A stretch of 64,000 nucleotides of DNA. Origin: Pinus tabuliformis. Its lineage: Eukaryota > Streptophyta > Pinopsida > Pinales > Pinaceae. The notes beneath the pieces were generated by a model. That model had not been told where the DNA came from. It did not search any database and saw only the letters and a program-made list of their open reading frames with translations. Position numbers and translations under genes: made by a program. Location: assembly GCA_031772625.1 (NCBI GenBank), contig CM062804.1:1023293208-1023357207 (forward strand), written 5' to 3'. Shown here piece by piece: positions 21,560 through 31,370 of the stretch (position 1 is the stretch's first letter; each line of letters begins with the position of its first letter).

Positions 21560-23637
21560 TGATGAGCCCCAAATTTGGTAACATTTTGGGCTCATTTGGC
21601 CTAACTACCCTTGCTCAACCCTTCATTTTTCATAACTTATGCATCATTTTTTAGTATATTTATGTCATTTGTACGAATAAGGGCAGTCACTATTCCTAGG
21701 TCGCTAACACGTGCTTATTTCAGGTTTTTTGACATTTAATGGAGCAAAACCACGCAGATGAGGGCTAGGAGACAGCCAAGATGGGGTTGAGGATTCGTAG
21801 GAGGGTTGTCCACAGTTAAATGGCCTTCCTCGGGATTTTCACCCCCAACTCCGAGCTCTGACAGCCACCGCCACCGGATCTAGAAGGCAGCCAAACGGAT
21901 TTTGAGGAAGCAGCAGTTCACTCCTAGTTTGGTCAGCCAAGTCCCACTGATTTAGGAGGCTAGTTTGGGGCCTCGTGATGTATAAATGATGAGGCTTTAG
22001 CCTTCGAAAAGGACTTTTGAAACCTTGTTGCACATTCTGGACTACGAGCTGCTAGCTCAGTTTTGCTCTTTTGTAGCCATTATTGGCATGTTATTTGACT
22101 TATGATTATTATCTTTTAATGGAAAGCAGGCAGATTTGAGTTCAGTTCTGAGTTCTTAAAGGAGCCATAGCTCTCGGGGTTGGGCCCAACCTGAGAGCCT
22201 AAGGCCTCCTTCTTCTGTATCGTTATCTTTTCTTTCAGCATAATGTTTTTTTTCCTTTACATGCATTCAAACAGTTTGCTGAGTTAGATTTCTTGGTGTG
22301 GTTAAGTAGGACATTGGTAGAAGATAGAGTTGCTTTAGCTGTTTAGAAAAAATTGAAGAGATTGGAGTTGATAAAAGTTCCAGAAAAGGGTTGCTTGCAC
22401 ACTCATTTTCACCTCTTTCTAGGGGCTGGAATTGCAGACAGTGCTACCCACCAAAAACATTGGTTTACGTGTTCATGCAATCTTTGATGAAATATTTTTG
22501 GTTGTAGAAGTGTCCACGCGTTCAGATCTCTTGGAATGTTTCTTTGTTTCAGTACCATGCATGATTCTCCTTAGAAATAACGTTGTTGTTCATTGGTTTT
22601 ATTAAACAGTTAGAATAGGTTAATAATACTTCGGTTATGTGCAGGACGTGGATGATTTGTTTCGTTTACACTGTGCAGCGCTACTCCCTCACTCTCTTGC
22701 CCTTCTAAGCCGTGCCCAGGCCAACTACTCATCTCCCAATTAGACCCCTTGTCTCTCAACTATTCTATTACCCTCGTTCTTCTACCTTCTTCGGCCTTCC
22801 ATTCCCTCTGCCCTCTTTAAGACAACCTAGCTTTGTACACCCCCTCTTCATCTCATCTCTCTGTCGCTGAGTCATTACAAACTCCCCTCCTACCTCCCTA
22901 TCCATTCATGCAGCCTCTTCCACTCACCCACCACCTAAAATCCGATTATAGAACATCTTGTAGGAATTACTGAACTTCCTGTAGAAATTCTGAACATCCT
23001 GTAGAACCCCTGCAGACTTCCTGTAGAAGCTCATAAACACGGTTGCTTGGCATCCAAACTTTCTGAAACTCTTTGAAAGGATGTTAGGGACTCCTTAGAC
23101 CCTCTCTGAGCCTTCCTGACCTCTTCCAAGCATTTCCCCCCTTGATCTACCCCTGCACAGTAAAGATCCAGTTAGAAGCACATGCATAATAATTCCAACA
23201 ACTTGAACAAAAATACAAAAATATGTTCTCTTCAGATCAAAGTAGTCTAGACACATGCATCTCACCTTCCTAGAAGTAATGGCATCTCCTTCAGTAGTTT
23301 GCATTCCCACCTTTGCATCAGTAGGACTAGCTGGTAGAATTAGGGTTTGCTAGGGTTCATGTTTCTTGTTGGCTTTCAGTTCCTTTCTGCTGTAGGTTAA
23401 TTTCCTTTGAGTTAGCTTTCATTCATCGGTTAAAAAGCTTCTTCTAGGAGCTCATAGAAGTTGGCTTGAGCCCTAGCGGACTTGTGCCAGCTGACCAAGT
23501 GACAGCTACGACAAGAGCTAGTACTTGTGCATACAACACCGTCGCTTCCAAGTTTGTTACGAACTACCGGGTTGATAAAATTAGAGAAGGAAGCTCCAGG
23601 AGTTGTAGCATTATTGCTACAATACTGGAGCGCACCA
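21560..23637 (+). repeat. 5' LTR of the Athila/Tat-like element
   Basis: It begins TGATGAGCCCCAAATTTGG and ends GGAGCGCACCA. It is 18 bp longer than the 3' LTR, mainly through a block near 23142-23163 absent from the 3' copy. A TATA-like box lies at 21981-21987. Four regularly spaced TCCTGTAG or one-mismatch words lie at 22955-23026. Confidence 0.95.
21981..21987 (+). promoter_or_regulatory. TATA-like box in the 5' LTR
   Basis: TATAAAT in the context GTGATGTATAAATGATGAGG. It is conserved in the 3' LTR at 34669-34675. Function as the transcription start signal is inferred from sequence only. Confidence 0.5.
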
Positions 23638-23643
23638 TCTTTT

Positions 23644-23660
23644 TGGTGCCGTTGCCGGGG
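23644..23660 (+). promoter_or_regulatory. Primer binding site, tRNA-Asp
   Basis: TGGTGCCGTTGCCGGGG differs at one base from the complement of plant tRNA-Asp with CCA (TGGCGCCGTTGCCGGGG). It starts six bases after the LTR end. tRNA-Asp priming is known from Athila and Tat elements. Confidence 0.9.
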
Positions 23661-23719
23661 AAGCGTCAGAGTATTGGTGATTGTTGCTTTTTCTTATACT
23701 TTCCTACTCTCGCCTTCTG

Positions 23720-23960
23720 CTAAGTAGAATTTCATTTCCATTCTGCAATTTCCTTTCTGCAAAAGTAGCATAGACATTTCCTGCTTTCATAGATTAACAT
23801 TTCAATTCTGCAATTTCATTCCTGCAAGCGTAGATTAGCATTTCAATTCTGCAAAGCATAGCTTAGCATTTCATTCCTGCAATTTCATTTGAGCAAAATA
23901 GATTAGTTCTTTCATGCTTTCATTTCAATTCCGCATTTCCATTTCAGCAAGATAGTTAGT
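23720..23960 (+). repeat. Short repeats in the Gypsy leader
   Basis: The leader between the primer site and gag consists of recurring CATTTCAATTCTGCAATTTC and TAGATTAGCATTTC words at 40-60 bp spacing. It is non-coding. Confidence 0.75.
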
Positions 23961-24030
23961 TGCAGTTCAATCTGTTTCAGTTTTGCATGTACCAGAAAAA
24001 ACAAAAGCAATCAGAAGTCTTTTTCATTTC

Positions 24031-25503
24031 ATGCCTCGTAGAAACCGAGATAAAACAGGCAAATTCTTACCCAACACCCCCACCACATCACTAAGTCACC
24101 CTTCTCTCTTCTTTGGTGACAGTAATCCAGAAGAACCTATAGGTGAACCTCCTGAGATATACGAAGATCCTATAGCAGAAGAAGAATTAGATACCACTCC
24201 ATCTGAAGCTATGGCTGACAATAGGGGAGAAGATGAGAGAATTGAGGGTGCCTTCCCCATCTGAGAGACCAATGGGGACATGAAAATGAAGAACATCAGC
24301 CCCTCCGCTTTACCTCACTTCCATGGACTGACTACTGAAGACCCTGATACCTTCCTATTTGAGTTTGCTTTCCTTTGTCGAACCTATGACTATACTGAAG
24401 ATGAGCAGAAACTGAAACTCTTCCCCTCAACCCTTAAGGATGCAGCACTACGCTGGTTCATGGGCTTACCTGGGAACAGTATCACCACTTGGGCTCAGAT
24501 GCAGCAAGATTTCAATACCAAGTACCGGGACTACTGTAGGTCCAAGGAAACCAAGGGAGAAATCTTTCGGATGACCATGGGGAATGATGAGTCTTTAGAA
24601 GATTACGAGGAAAGGTTCCAACTCAGCTATAAACGGGCCAGGTGCACACTTCACCCTGAATCCCTCAAGTCGGTCCTGCTCCGAGGAGTCCCTGAAGACC
24701 TCTTAGATAACCTTCACATGCTAGCTGGAGGAGATATTTACCAGCTGCCTTATGAGGACATAAAGACTGTGTTTAGAAACCTCTCTAGGGCAGCCCGGAA
24801 AAGAGGTAGAGAAAACATCCTCTCAGCTGGTATTCCTTTCTCCAAACATGAGTTTGCAAATCAGTTAGAGGATCTCAAGAGTGAGGTGAGACAGACCATC
24901 GCCATGCAACTTGATACATTCCGAATCTAGCAGAAGAAAGAGGAAGCTGAGAGGGCTTTGGCTATTTTCTGCCCTAGGTGTACAAGGAAACACCCTAAGA
25001 ACGAGTGCCCATTACATTCGGTTGAGGTATGTTTTGTCTGTGAGGAGGACCACCCCACAAACCAATGTCCAACTTTACCTGGGCTTAAAGCCATGTATCA
25101 AGGGACAGAAGCACCCACTGAACCTCTCTATTTCCTCAACCAAAGAAGGCCACATGGACCTAGACCTTACCAACAAGGGATGCAAGGGACAACCCAAGCT
25201 TATTACAGCCCCAACCAATCCGCTCCTATGCCTTCCTGGGGACCCCCTATTCATTCTCCATTGTTTATACCTCCTCCATGGTCTTACCCACCTCAATACC
25301 ATACTCAGCCCACTACTCATTCGTTTCACTCACATGCCCAGCCACAGCCTCAATGGAATGCACCTCAACCAGGGTGGAGGCCCCAGTACAATACTCCTCC
25401 TGCCATTTTGCCTCCACCATCGGCTCAACCACAACCATTACCTCCTGCTCCTCCAAGGCAACCCCAAATGCCTGCTCAACCGAACCCGAACCCCAACAAC
25501 AGA
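24031..25503 (+). pseudogene. Gypsy gag with two zinc knuckles, three nonsense codons
   Basis: The chosen start is the Met of MPRRNRDKTGKF; an upstream in-frame Met at 23983 is less likely. The retrotransposon gag core follows at about 24310-24660 with FEFAFLCRTYDYTEDEQKLK, AALRWFMGLP and QQDFNTKYRDYC motifs. Two knuckles of CX2CX3HX4C spacing (CPRCTRKHPKNEC and CFVCEEDHPTNQC) lie at 24967-25074. A Pro/Gln/Tyr-rich tail extends to 25503. In-frame stops at 24262 (TGA), 24928 (TAG) and 25504 (TAG) interrupt an otherwise continuous frame into pol. Its role would be to form the particle that packages the element's RNA. Confidence 0.9.
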
Positions 25504-25506
25504 TAG

Positions 25507-28500
25507 GCCCAACAGGTATATACTGGGGAAACATCATGCCCTACCTATGCCGTGGAGATCCAGGAGATCAATCTGCGATCTGGAAAGACTCTTCCAGATC
25601 GCCAACCTCCTCCCCCAGAGGACGAGGAAGATAAACAGGAAAGTGAACCAAAGGCCATTCCACCCTTTCCTGAGAGACTGACGGCCACCACACAACCCAA
25701 CCCAGAGGAGGATGAGCTTCTGGGAGAACTCAAACAGTTGTGTGTGAGAATACCACTTCTCCAAGCCATCAAATATGTACCGATATACAACAAGCTGGTT
25801 AAGGAAAAGTGTTTCAGACACCCAGGCAGGCGAAAAAGAGATGCTTCAACCATCAATGTCATAGGACAACTGTCTGATCTTATGTTAGGGCAGGCCATCT
25901 GCCCAAAGTATCTGGATCCTGGGAGTCCTGTAGTGGATGTCCACATCAATGGCACCATCATACCTCACACATTGATTGATCTGGGGGCTGCCATTAATGT
26001 GATGACCAGGGACACCATGCTCAAACTCAATCTTCAGGGTTCCCTGAGAAAGACCTCGACAGTCCTACAACTAGCAGATCGCTCCATTGTGACTCCTGAA
26101 GGGATCGTAGAGGATGTCTTGGTCTCGGTTGACTCTTGGGAGTACCCTGCAGACTTCTTGGTTCTGCAACCAAAGGCAAAGCTTACTGGATACCCTCTCA
26201 TTTTGGGAAGGCCTTGGTTAGCCACTGCAGATGCTTACATAAGCTGTCGTGCAGGAAACATGACCATCAAAAATGGTCCTATGTCCAAGCAGCTAGTCCT
26301 GTACCCTCCTGCCCAACCCTTATTAGAGCATGACCTACCACTTTGGTTGGAGGAAGGAGAAGAGGATGAGGTGTACTCAACACCTTTGTGCACCCTAGAC
26401 ACCACTAGGGGAGGCCTCCCAACTGAGGATGATTTGATTGAGACCTTGATCCAGACTCCACCTCCCAGTGCATTGTCCTTAGAGGAATTGGTGGAGGATG
26501 CCCAAGCCAGCACCTTAGTGGACCTTTGTGCGACCAACCCTGTCACTCCCAGAGTAAAAAATGTGGAGTTCGGTCCTGAGAGAACGTTAAAGATCAGCTC
26601 CTCCCTATCTCCTTCCCAGGAAAAGGAGCTGTGTAGTCTGTTGGCCAGTCATCTAGATGCTTTTGCTTGGAGCTATAAGGAGATGAAAGGAGTCCATCCT
26701 TCGGTATGTACCCATCACATCTACATCAAAGAAGACTGTAAACCGGTTAGGCAACCCCAAAGGAGAATGAATCCAGCCCTTAAGAACATCGTCAAGGAGG
26801 AATTACAAAAACTGTTGGATGCCAGATTCATTTACCCCATCTCGGATAGCGAATGGGTGTCCCCTTTGGTGTTGGTTCCCAAGAAAAATGGGAAGTGGAG
26901 AATCTGTGTGGACTACCGAGAACTGAACAAGGCCACCAAGAAAGACCATTTTCCTCTACCTTTCATAGATCAAGTGTTGGATGGACTGGCAGGAAAGAAG
27001 TTTTTCTCTTTCCTGGATGGGTTTAGCGGGTATAACCAGATCCAAATCAGCCCGGAAGACCAAGATAAGACCACCTTCACTTGTCCTTGGGGTACCTTTT
27101 CTTACCGAGTTCTTCCCTTTGGACTATGCAATGCTCCTGCCACCTTCCAGAGAGCCGTCTTGAGCATCTTTTCTGAGCTGGTCCATGATTCGGTGGAAAT
27201 CTATATGGATGACTTCACTCCTTATGGGTCCAACTTCCAGGAAGCATTGTCCAATCTGGGAAAAGTCCTAACCAAGTGCATTGAGATGAACCTGTCCCTT
27301 AGTCCTGAAAAGTGTGAATTCCTGATGACTGAAGGGACCGTGCTAGGCCATACCATTTCTTGCCAAGGGTTACAAGTGGATCCTAACAAAATTGCTCTCA
27401 TCAAGAAGGTTCCACCCCCTCAGAAGGAAAGAGATGTTCGAAGTTTCTTAGGATTAGCAGATTATTATAGGAGATTCATTAAAGACTTCAGCAAGCTAGC
27501 CTCGCCATTGTTTAGCCTCTTGGCAAAGGATGTTGAGTTTAAATGGACTGACGATTGTCAGAAGGCTCTGAATGAATTAAAGGACAAGTTGGTGTCTGCC
27601 CCAATCTTGAGAGGTCCAAACTGGGCCCTACCTTTCCACATCCATACTGATGCCTCGAACAAAGCCATAGGGGCAGCCTTAGGACAAGTTGAACAAAAAC
27701 TTCCATATGCCATCTACTTTGTCAGCAAAAACTTATCCAAGGCAGAAATGAATTACACTGTAACTGAGAAAGAATTCTTGGCCGTGGTCCATGCCCTGAA
27801 CAAGTTCCGACATTATATCACTGGCTATCAAACATTTTTACATAATGATCATGCTGCAATTAGATATTTAATGAATAAACCAGATGTGAATGGTCGTATT
27901 ATTAGATGGTTACTTTTGTTGCAGCAGTTTGATTTGATTATCGTTGACAAACCAGGTAAAGAAAATGTTGTTGCTGACTTTTTGTCTAGATTGGATTTAC
28001 CTGCAGATGAGGATGGAACAGTGGATGACCAGATGCCCGATGAACATCTGTTTGCTATTTCAGAACTCTCTCCATGGTTTGCTGATATAGCAAACTACCT
28101 TGTTTCAGCACAGTTCCCTCCGCACTTATCCTCAAGAGAAAAGAGCAGAATCGTCAGAAAGAGTGCCTCATTCACTTGGATCGGGGGCAACCTGTTCAAG
28201 CTTGGCCCTGATCAGATCTTAAGGCATTGTGTAAGGGAGGAGGAAGTCTTTGATATCCTCCTCACCTGTCATGACGGGCCTTGTGGAGGACATTTTGCGG
28301 CAAAGAGGACTGCCTTCAAAATCCTGCAGGCAGGCTACTATTGGCCCACGCTTCATCAAGATGTCAGAAGATATATCAGTCAATGTGACCGATGCCAAAG
28401 CATGGGGAAACTGACTCCAAGGGATGAAATGCCTCTCCAACCTCAAGTGACTCTTGAGCCATTTGAGAAGTGGGGTATGGATTTTGTGGGTCCGATCAAT

Positions 28501-29406
28501 CCTCCTTCGAGGCAAAGGTCTTACATCATTGTGTGCACAGACTACCTGACAAAGTGGGCAGAAACCAAGGCAATCAAAGCAGCGACAGAAGAAAAGGTGG
28601 CCGAGTTCTTAAGAGAAAACATCTTCTACAAATTTGGCTACCCAAGAGAGCTAGTCACCGATCAAGGAAGCCAGTTCACCTCCAACTTAATTGAAGACCT
28701 ACTAGCTCATCACAAAATCAAGCATAGGACTTCCACCCCCTATCATCCTCAAGCAAATGGGCAGGTGGAAGTCACCAATAGAGCATTGGAAGGGATCTTG
28801 ACTAAGGTGGTGAGCAGCAGTAGAAAAGATTGGGCAGATCGCCTGGTTGAGGCCACATGGGCTTACAACACCACCTGGAAGACCACAACCGGCTTCACAC
28901 CTTATGAGCTGGTCTATGGGAAGAAAGCTTTGCTGTCAATTGAGTTTGAATACAACACCTTGAGGATGGTAGCTCAACTGGACCTGGATCTCAGCCATGC
29001 CCAAAAAGTAATGCTATTGCAGCTGAATGGATTGGACGAGCACCGAATGCAAGCCCTTCTTTACTCAGAAGTGGTTCAACTTCAGAGGAAGGTGTGGCAT
29101 GACCAACACCTCAATGACAAGCAATTTCAGCCGGGAGATTGGGCACTGTTGTATGATTCCAGGCATAAAGATTTGAAGGGGAAGCTGAGAACCAGATGGC
29201 TGGGACCATATGCAGTGGAAAAATGTAATGACAATGGATCTGTTCTTATTCGGACCATTGATGAGGAGGCCATCCCTATGCTTGTCAATGGGCATCGACT
29301 AAAGATCTACAGGAAACCTCTCTCAAGACAAGAATTCATCAAAACTGTGGAAAAATCAGTGCTGGTCATAGATCAGGGTTCTGCCTCTGTTTTGGGCATA
29401 CCTTGA
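25507..29406 (+). CDS. Gypsy pol: protease, reverse transcriptase, RNase H, integrase
   Basis: The frame is open for 1300 codons in the same frame as gag; the first Met is at 25552 (residue 1 below). The aspartic protease motif HTLIDLGAAINVM has its Asp at residue 143. Reverse transcriptase has VPKKNGKWRICVDYR and the catalytic IYMDDF at residues 550-555. RNase H shows FHIHTDASNKAIGAAL with later TEKEF and NDHAAIRYLM. Integrase has the HHCC zinc site (CHDGPCGGHF ... CDRCQ) and catalytic Asp 977, Asp 1037 and Glu 1073, so the D-35-E spacing is intact. No chromodomain is seen after integrase. The catalytic residues all look intact, but expression as a gag-pol product is blocked by the stop codons upstream. 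The YMDDF-plus-LLLLQQFDLIIVDKPGKEN arrangement resembles Athila/Tat pol. Confidence 0.95.
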   Translation, partial: AQQVYTGETSCPTYAVEIQEINLRSGKTLPDRQPPPPEDEEDKQESEPKAIPPFPERLTATTQPNPEEDELLGELKQLCVRIPLLQAIKYVPIYNKLVKEKCFRHPGRRKRDASTINVIGQLSDLMLGQAICPKYLDPGSPVVDVHINGTIIPHTLIDLGAAINVMTRDTMLKLNLQGSLRKTSTVLQLADRSIVTPEGIVEDVLVSVDSWEYPADFLVLQPKAKLTGYPLILGRPWLATADAYISCRAGNMTIKNGPMSKQLVLYPPAQPLLEHDLPLWLEEGEEDEVYSTPLCTLDTTRGGLPTEDDLIETLIQTPPPSALSLEELVEDAQASTLVDLCATNPVTPRVKNVEFGPERTLKISSSLSPSQEKELCSLLASHLDAFAWSYKEMKGVHPSVCTHHIYIKEDCKPVRQPQRRMNPALKNIVKEELQKLLDARFIYPISDSEWVSPLVLVPKKNGKWRICVDYRELNKATKKDHFPLPFIDQVLDGLAGKKFFSFLDGFSGYNQIQISPEDQDKTTFTCPWGTFSYRVLPFGLCNAPATFQRAVLSIFSELVHDSVEIYMDDFTPYGSNFQEALSNLGKVLTKCIEMNLSLSPEKCEFLMTEGTVLGHTISCQGLQVDPNKIALIKKVPPPQKERDVRSFLGLADYYRRFIKDFSKLASPLFSLLAKDVEFKWTDDCQKALNELKDKLVSAPILRGPNWALPFHIHTDASNKAIGAALGQVEQKLPYAIYFVSKNLSKAEMNYTVTEKEFLAVVHALNKFRHYITGYQTFLHNDHAAIRYLMNKPDVNGRIIRWLLLLQQFDLIIVDKPGKENVVADFLSRLDLPADEDGTVDDQMPDEHLFAISELSPWFADIANYLVSAQFPPHLSSREKSRIVRKSASFTWIGGNLFKLGPDQILRHCVREEEVFDILLTCHDGPCGGHFAAKRTAFKILQAGYYWPTLHQDVRRYISQCDRCQSMGKLTPRDEMPLQPQVTLEPFEKWGMDFVGPINPPSRQRSYIIVCTDYLTKWAETKAIKAATEEKVAEFLRENIFYKFGYPRELVTDQGSQFTSNLIEDLLAHHKIKHRTSTPYHPQANGQVEVTNRALEGILTKVVSSSRKDWADRLVEATWAYNTTWKTTTGFTPYELVYGKKALLSIEFEYNTLRMVAQLDLDLSHAQKVMLLQLNGLDEHRMQALLYSEVVQLQRKVWHDQHLNDKQFQPGDWALLYDSRHKDLKGKLRTRWLGPYAVEKCNDNGSVLIRTIDEEAIPMLVNGHRLKIYRKPLSRQEFIKTVEKSVLVIDQGSASVLGIP

Positions 29407-29418
29407 AGAGTTTAAATA

Positions 29419-29420
<2 letters not shown>

Positions 29421-29450
<30 letters not shown>
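29421..29450 (+). repeat. (TA)n microsatellite after pol
   Basis: About 30 bp of TA dinucleotides, 15 bp after the pol stop codon. Confidence 0.9.
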
Positions 29451-29455
<5 letters not shown>

Positions 29456-29460
29456 AAGAT

Positions 29461-29632
29461 CCTTGGGTGAAAACCTTTCTGAGGCTCCCAAGGCAGATGG
29501 TAGGGGTGAAAACCTCATTGAGGCGTCCCTACTATCTTTCTGAAAATGTTTGAAAAAGACCCTTGAGTGAAAACCTCTTTGAGGCGCTCAAGGCAGATGG
29601 TAAGGGTGAAAACCTCATGGAGGCGCCCCTGC
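29461..29632 (+). repeat. Four nested stem-loops in a 100-bp tandem duplication
   Basis: A 100-bp unit (29461-29560) is repeated at 29561-29640. Each unit holds two elements of the form X-GTGAAAACCTC-NTT/TTT-GAGGC-X'. The outer arms differ but stay complementary: CCTTGGG with CCCAAGG (29461/29487), GTAGGG with CCCTAC (29500/29527), CCTTGAG with CTCAAGG (29561/29587), AGGG with CCCT (29603/29627). The inner CCTC...GAGG pair is nearly constant. This looks like RNA structure kept by compensatory change. Confidence 0.75.
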
Positions 29633-29640
29633 TGTCTTTC

Positions 29641-31370
29641 AAAAAAAAAAAACAAAAAAAAACAGGGAAAGCAAGTTCATAATGTGGCAATGCATGCAGG
29701 TTGCAGGTATTCTATGAAGGAAAAGAGGCCCTCAACTCAAAGACAAGGGTCCCTACTATGCTACCAGGTGACCTCACCAGCACTCCCTCCGGAAACACTC
29801 ATCTTCTCCAAGGTCTGGGCACGATTTGATCACAGTTTAGTCTTCTACAGGAAGCTACAGGACTTTCTACAGGAAGTTCTATATTTCTACAGGAAACTTC
29901 CTGTAGGAGTTTTGGACAGCCCAGAACTAATTGTGTGGGGAGATCTAACGCCCGAGGTCCAACACGGAGGCATGCAAGTTAATATTTTCTCCATCACGCA
30001 CTGCTGTCACCTCCTTCTACCACCCCAGTTGCCATGCAATGGAAATACCTGCACAGTCAAATCAGAACACTGAATTATCAGAGGAAGCGATTCTCAAAAG
30101 GGAAAAAGATGCAGAGATACCATGCAATACTTATCAAAGCCATCCGAGGGCCCTGCGATCATGACCGTGATGCCACCGTCTCCACCGTTCAGCATGCACC
30201 CGAGGAGGAAAAACTGCTACAGGACATCCTACAGGAATCCCGTAGCAATTCAGCCAGCTAGAGTGTACACCATCAAGACGCCTGCAACACATAGAGTGGG
30301 CACATGAACCATCCGCAGCCAGGTAATAAGTGTCGTAACCATCAGCAGCCTGCGAAGAGGAACCCCCGTGCCTGTGCATGAAGCAGCAACGAGCAAACCT
30401 AATCACCATCGTCCTGAACCCTGAAAATCATGTCGCGGCCACACAGGTAAGTGCCTCACCTTTTTTTCGTCAAATTACATGAATAATTCTCTGAAATGTT
30501 TGCAAGTATGGAAATGAATGGGTTGAGCAGTCGAATGGCCATTCAACTGGCCACGACGACCAGTCATATGGTCTAGTCGGATTTGGAAAGTGGTGGTCAT
30601 GGCAAGCAAAACGGGTAATAGACACGTGAGGAATGTCCAGTCGGGGAGAAGCGGCGATTGAACGGAAATGGCGGCGGCAGAGCTGCAGGGAATGATGTGG
30701 CAGTCAGGGAGACTTGCAGTGAAATGAGTAGGTGACGTCGTCCAACGGTCCAGCAGGGACAGCTCACCCTCGCGCCAAAAATTCCGCAGGGATTCAAATC
30801 CACCGGTTAGATCGCCACTCCACTCATTTATCATCAGCCGTTTTGAAGTCGAGTGAGCGTCTGAATTTCTCTGAAGCTCGTTACTCCAAGTCTTCGGCTT
30901 GTTCGAACGTCTGGTAGCGGCACAGAAGGCGCAGCACCACTGCCGTGCTCTCCAGAACCCGTGCGCTACTTCTACAGGAAAGCTACGCTACAGGAAGCTC
31001 ACTGCCACGAGGAAAATTGGTCCCTTCACGTCAAAGGTGGCGAATTGGAAAAGGTAAGCCTGAACCTGTTCCTCCCATGCAATTGGTTTAAAGGGTGGCG
31101 AAGTCGACGTCTTCAAAAATGTAAAACTACAGTCTGAGCATAAAATTGCAAGCGTCGTCTTCCTTTTGCATGAATTGTCGTCGAAGTATATGTGGGGTTT
31201 TCTACAGGATGTGATTTATAATTGAGCGCCTGTCAAGGCTCATCTGTAGATAATCTTCACGAATTGTGTGCGTGACAGAGGCATAGTTCTACGCTCTGTC
31301 GCAAAGAAATCTGAAAGGCCATCTTTTGATACGCACCCGCCACCTCCGGCCAACATAGCAGGTTTTCACC
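29641..31370 (+). other. Long spacer between pol and the 3' ORF
   Basis: It starts with an A-rich run (29641-29665). It has no long conserved frame; the 168-codon frame 29567-30073 runs through repeats and is not a convincing gene. It contains ten of the CTACAGGA or TCCTGTAG words, five of them within 62 bp at 29845-29906. A splice acceptor for a subgenomic mRNA of the 3' ORF may lie here, but I cannot pick one. Confidence 0.6.
29845..29906 (+). repeat. Cluster of five CTACAGGA words
   Basis: CTACAGGA starts at 29845, 29855, 29867 and 29887, and the reverse complement TCCTGTAG at 29899. The last two form an inverted repeat of nine bases (CTACAGGAA, spacer AC, TTCCTGTAG). Confidence 0.95.

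Noticed and set aside
25313..25961. Several minus-strand open frames across the Gypsy gag-pol region
   Set aside because: They are antisense shadows of the gag-pol coding sequence.
29567..30073. 168-codon frame after pol
   Set aside because: It runs through the stem-loop repeat, an A-run and the CTACAGGA cluster; composition is not protein-like.
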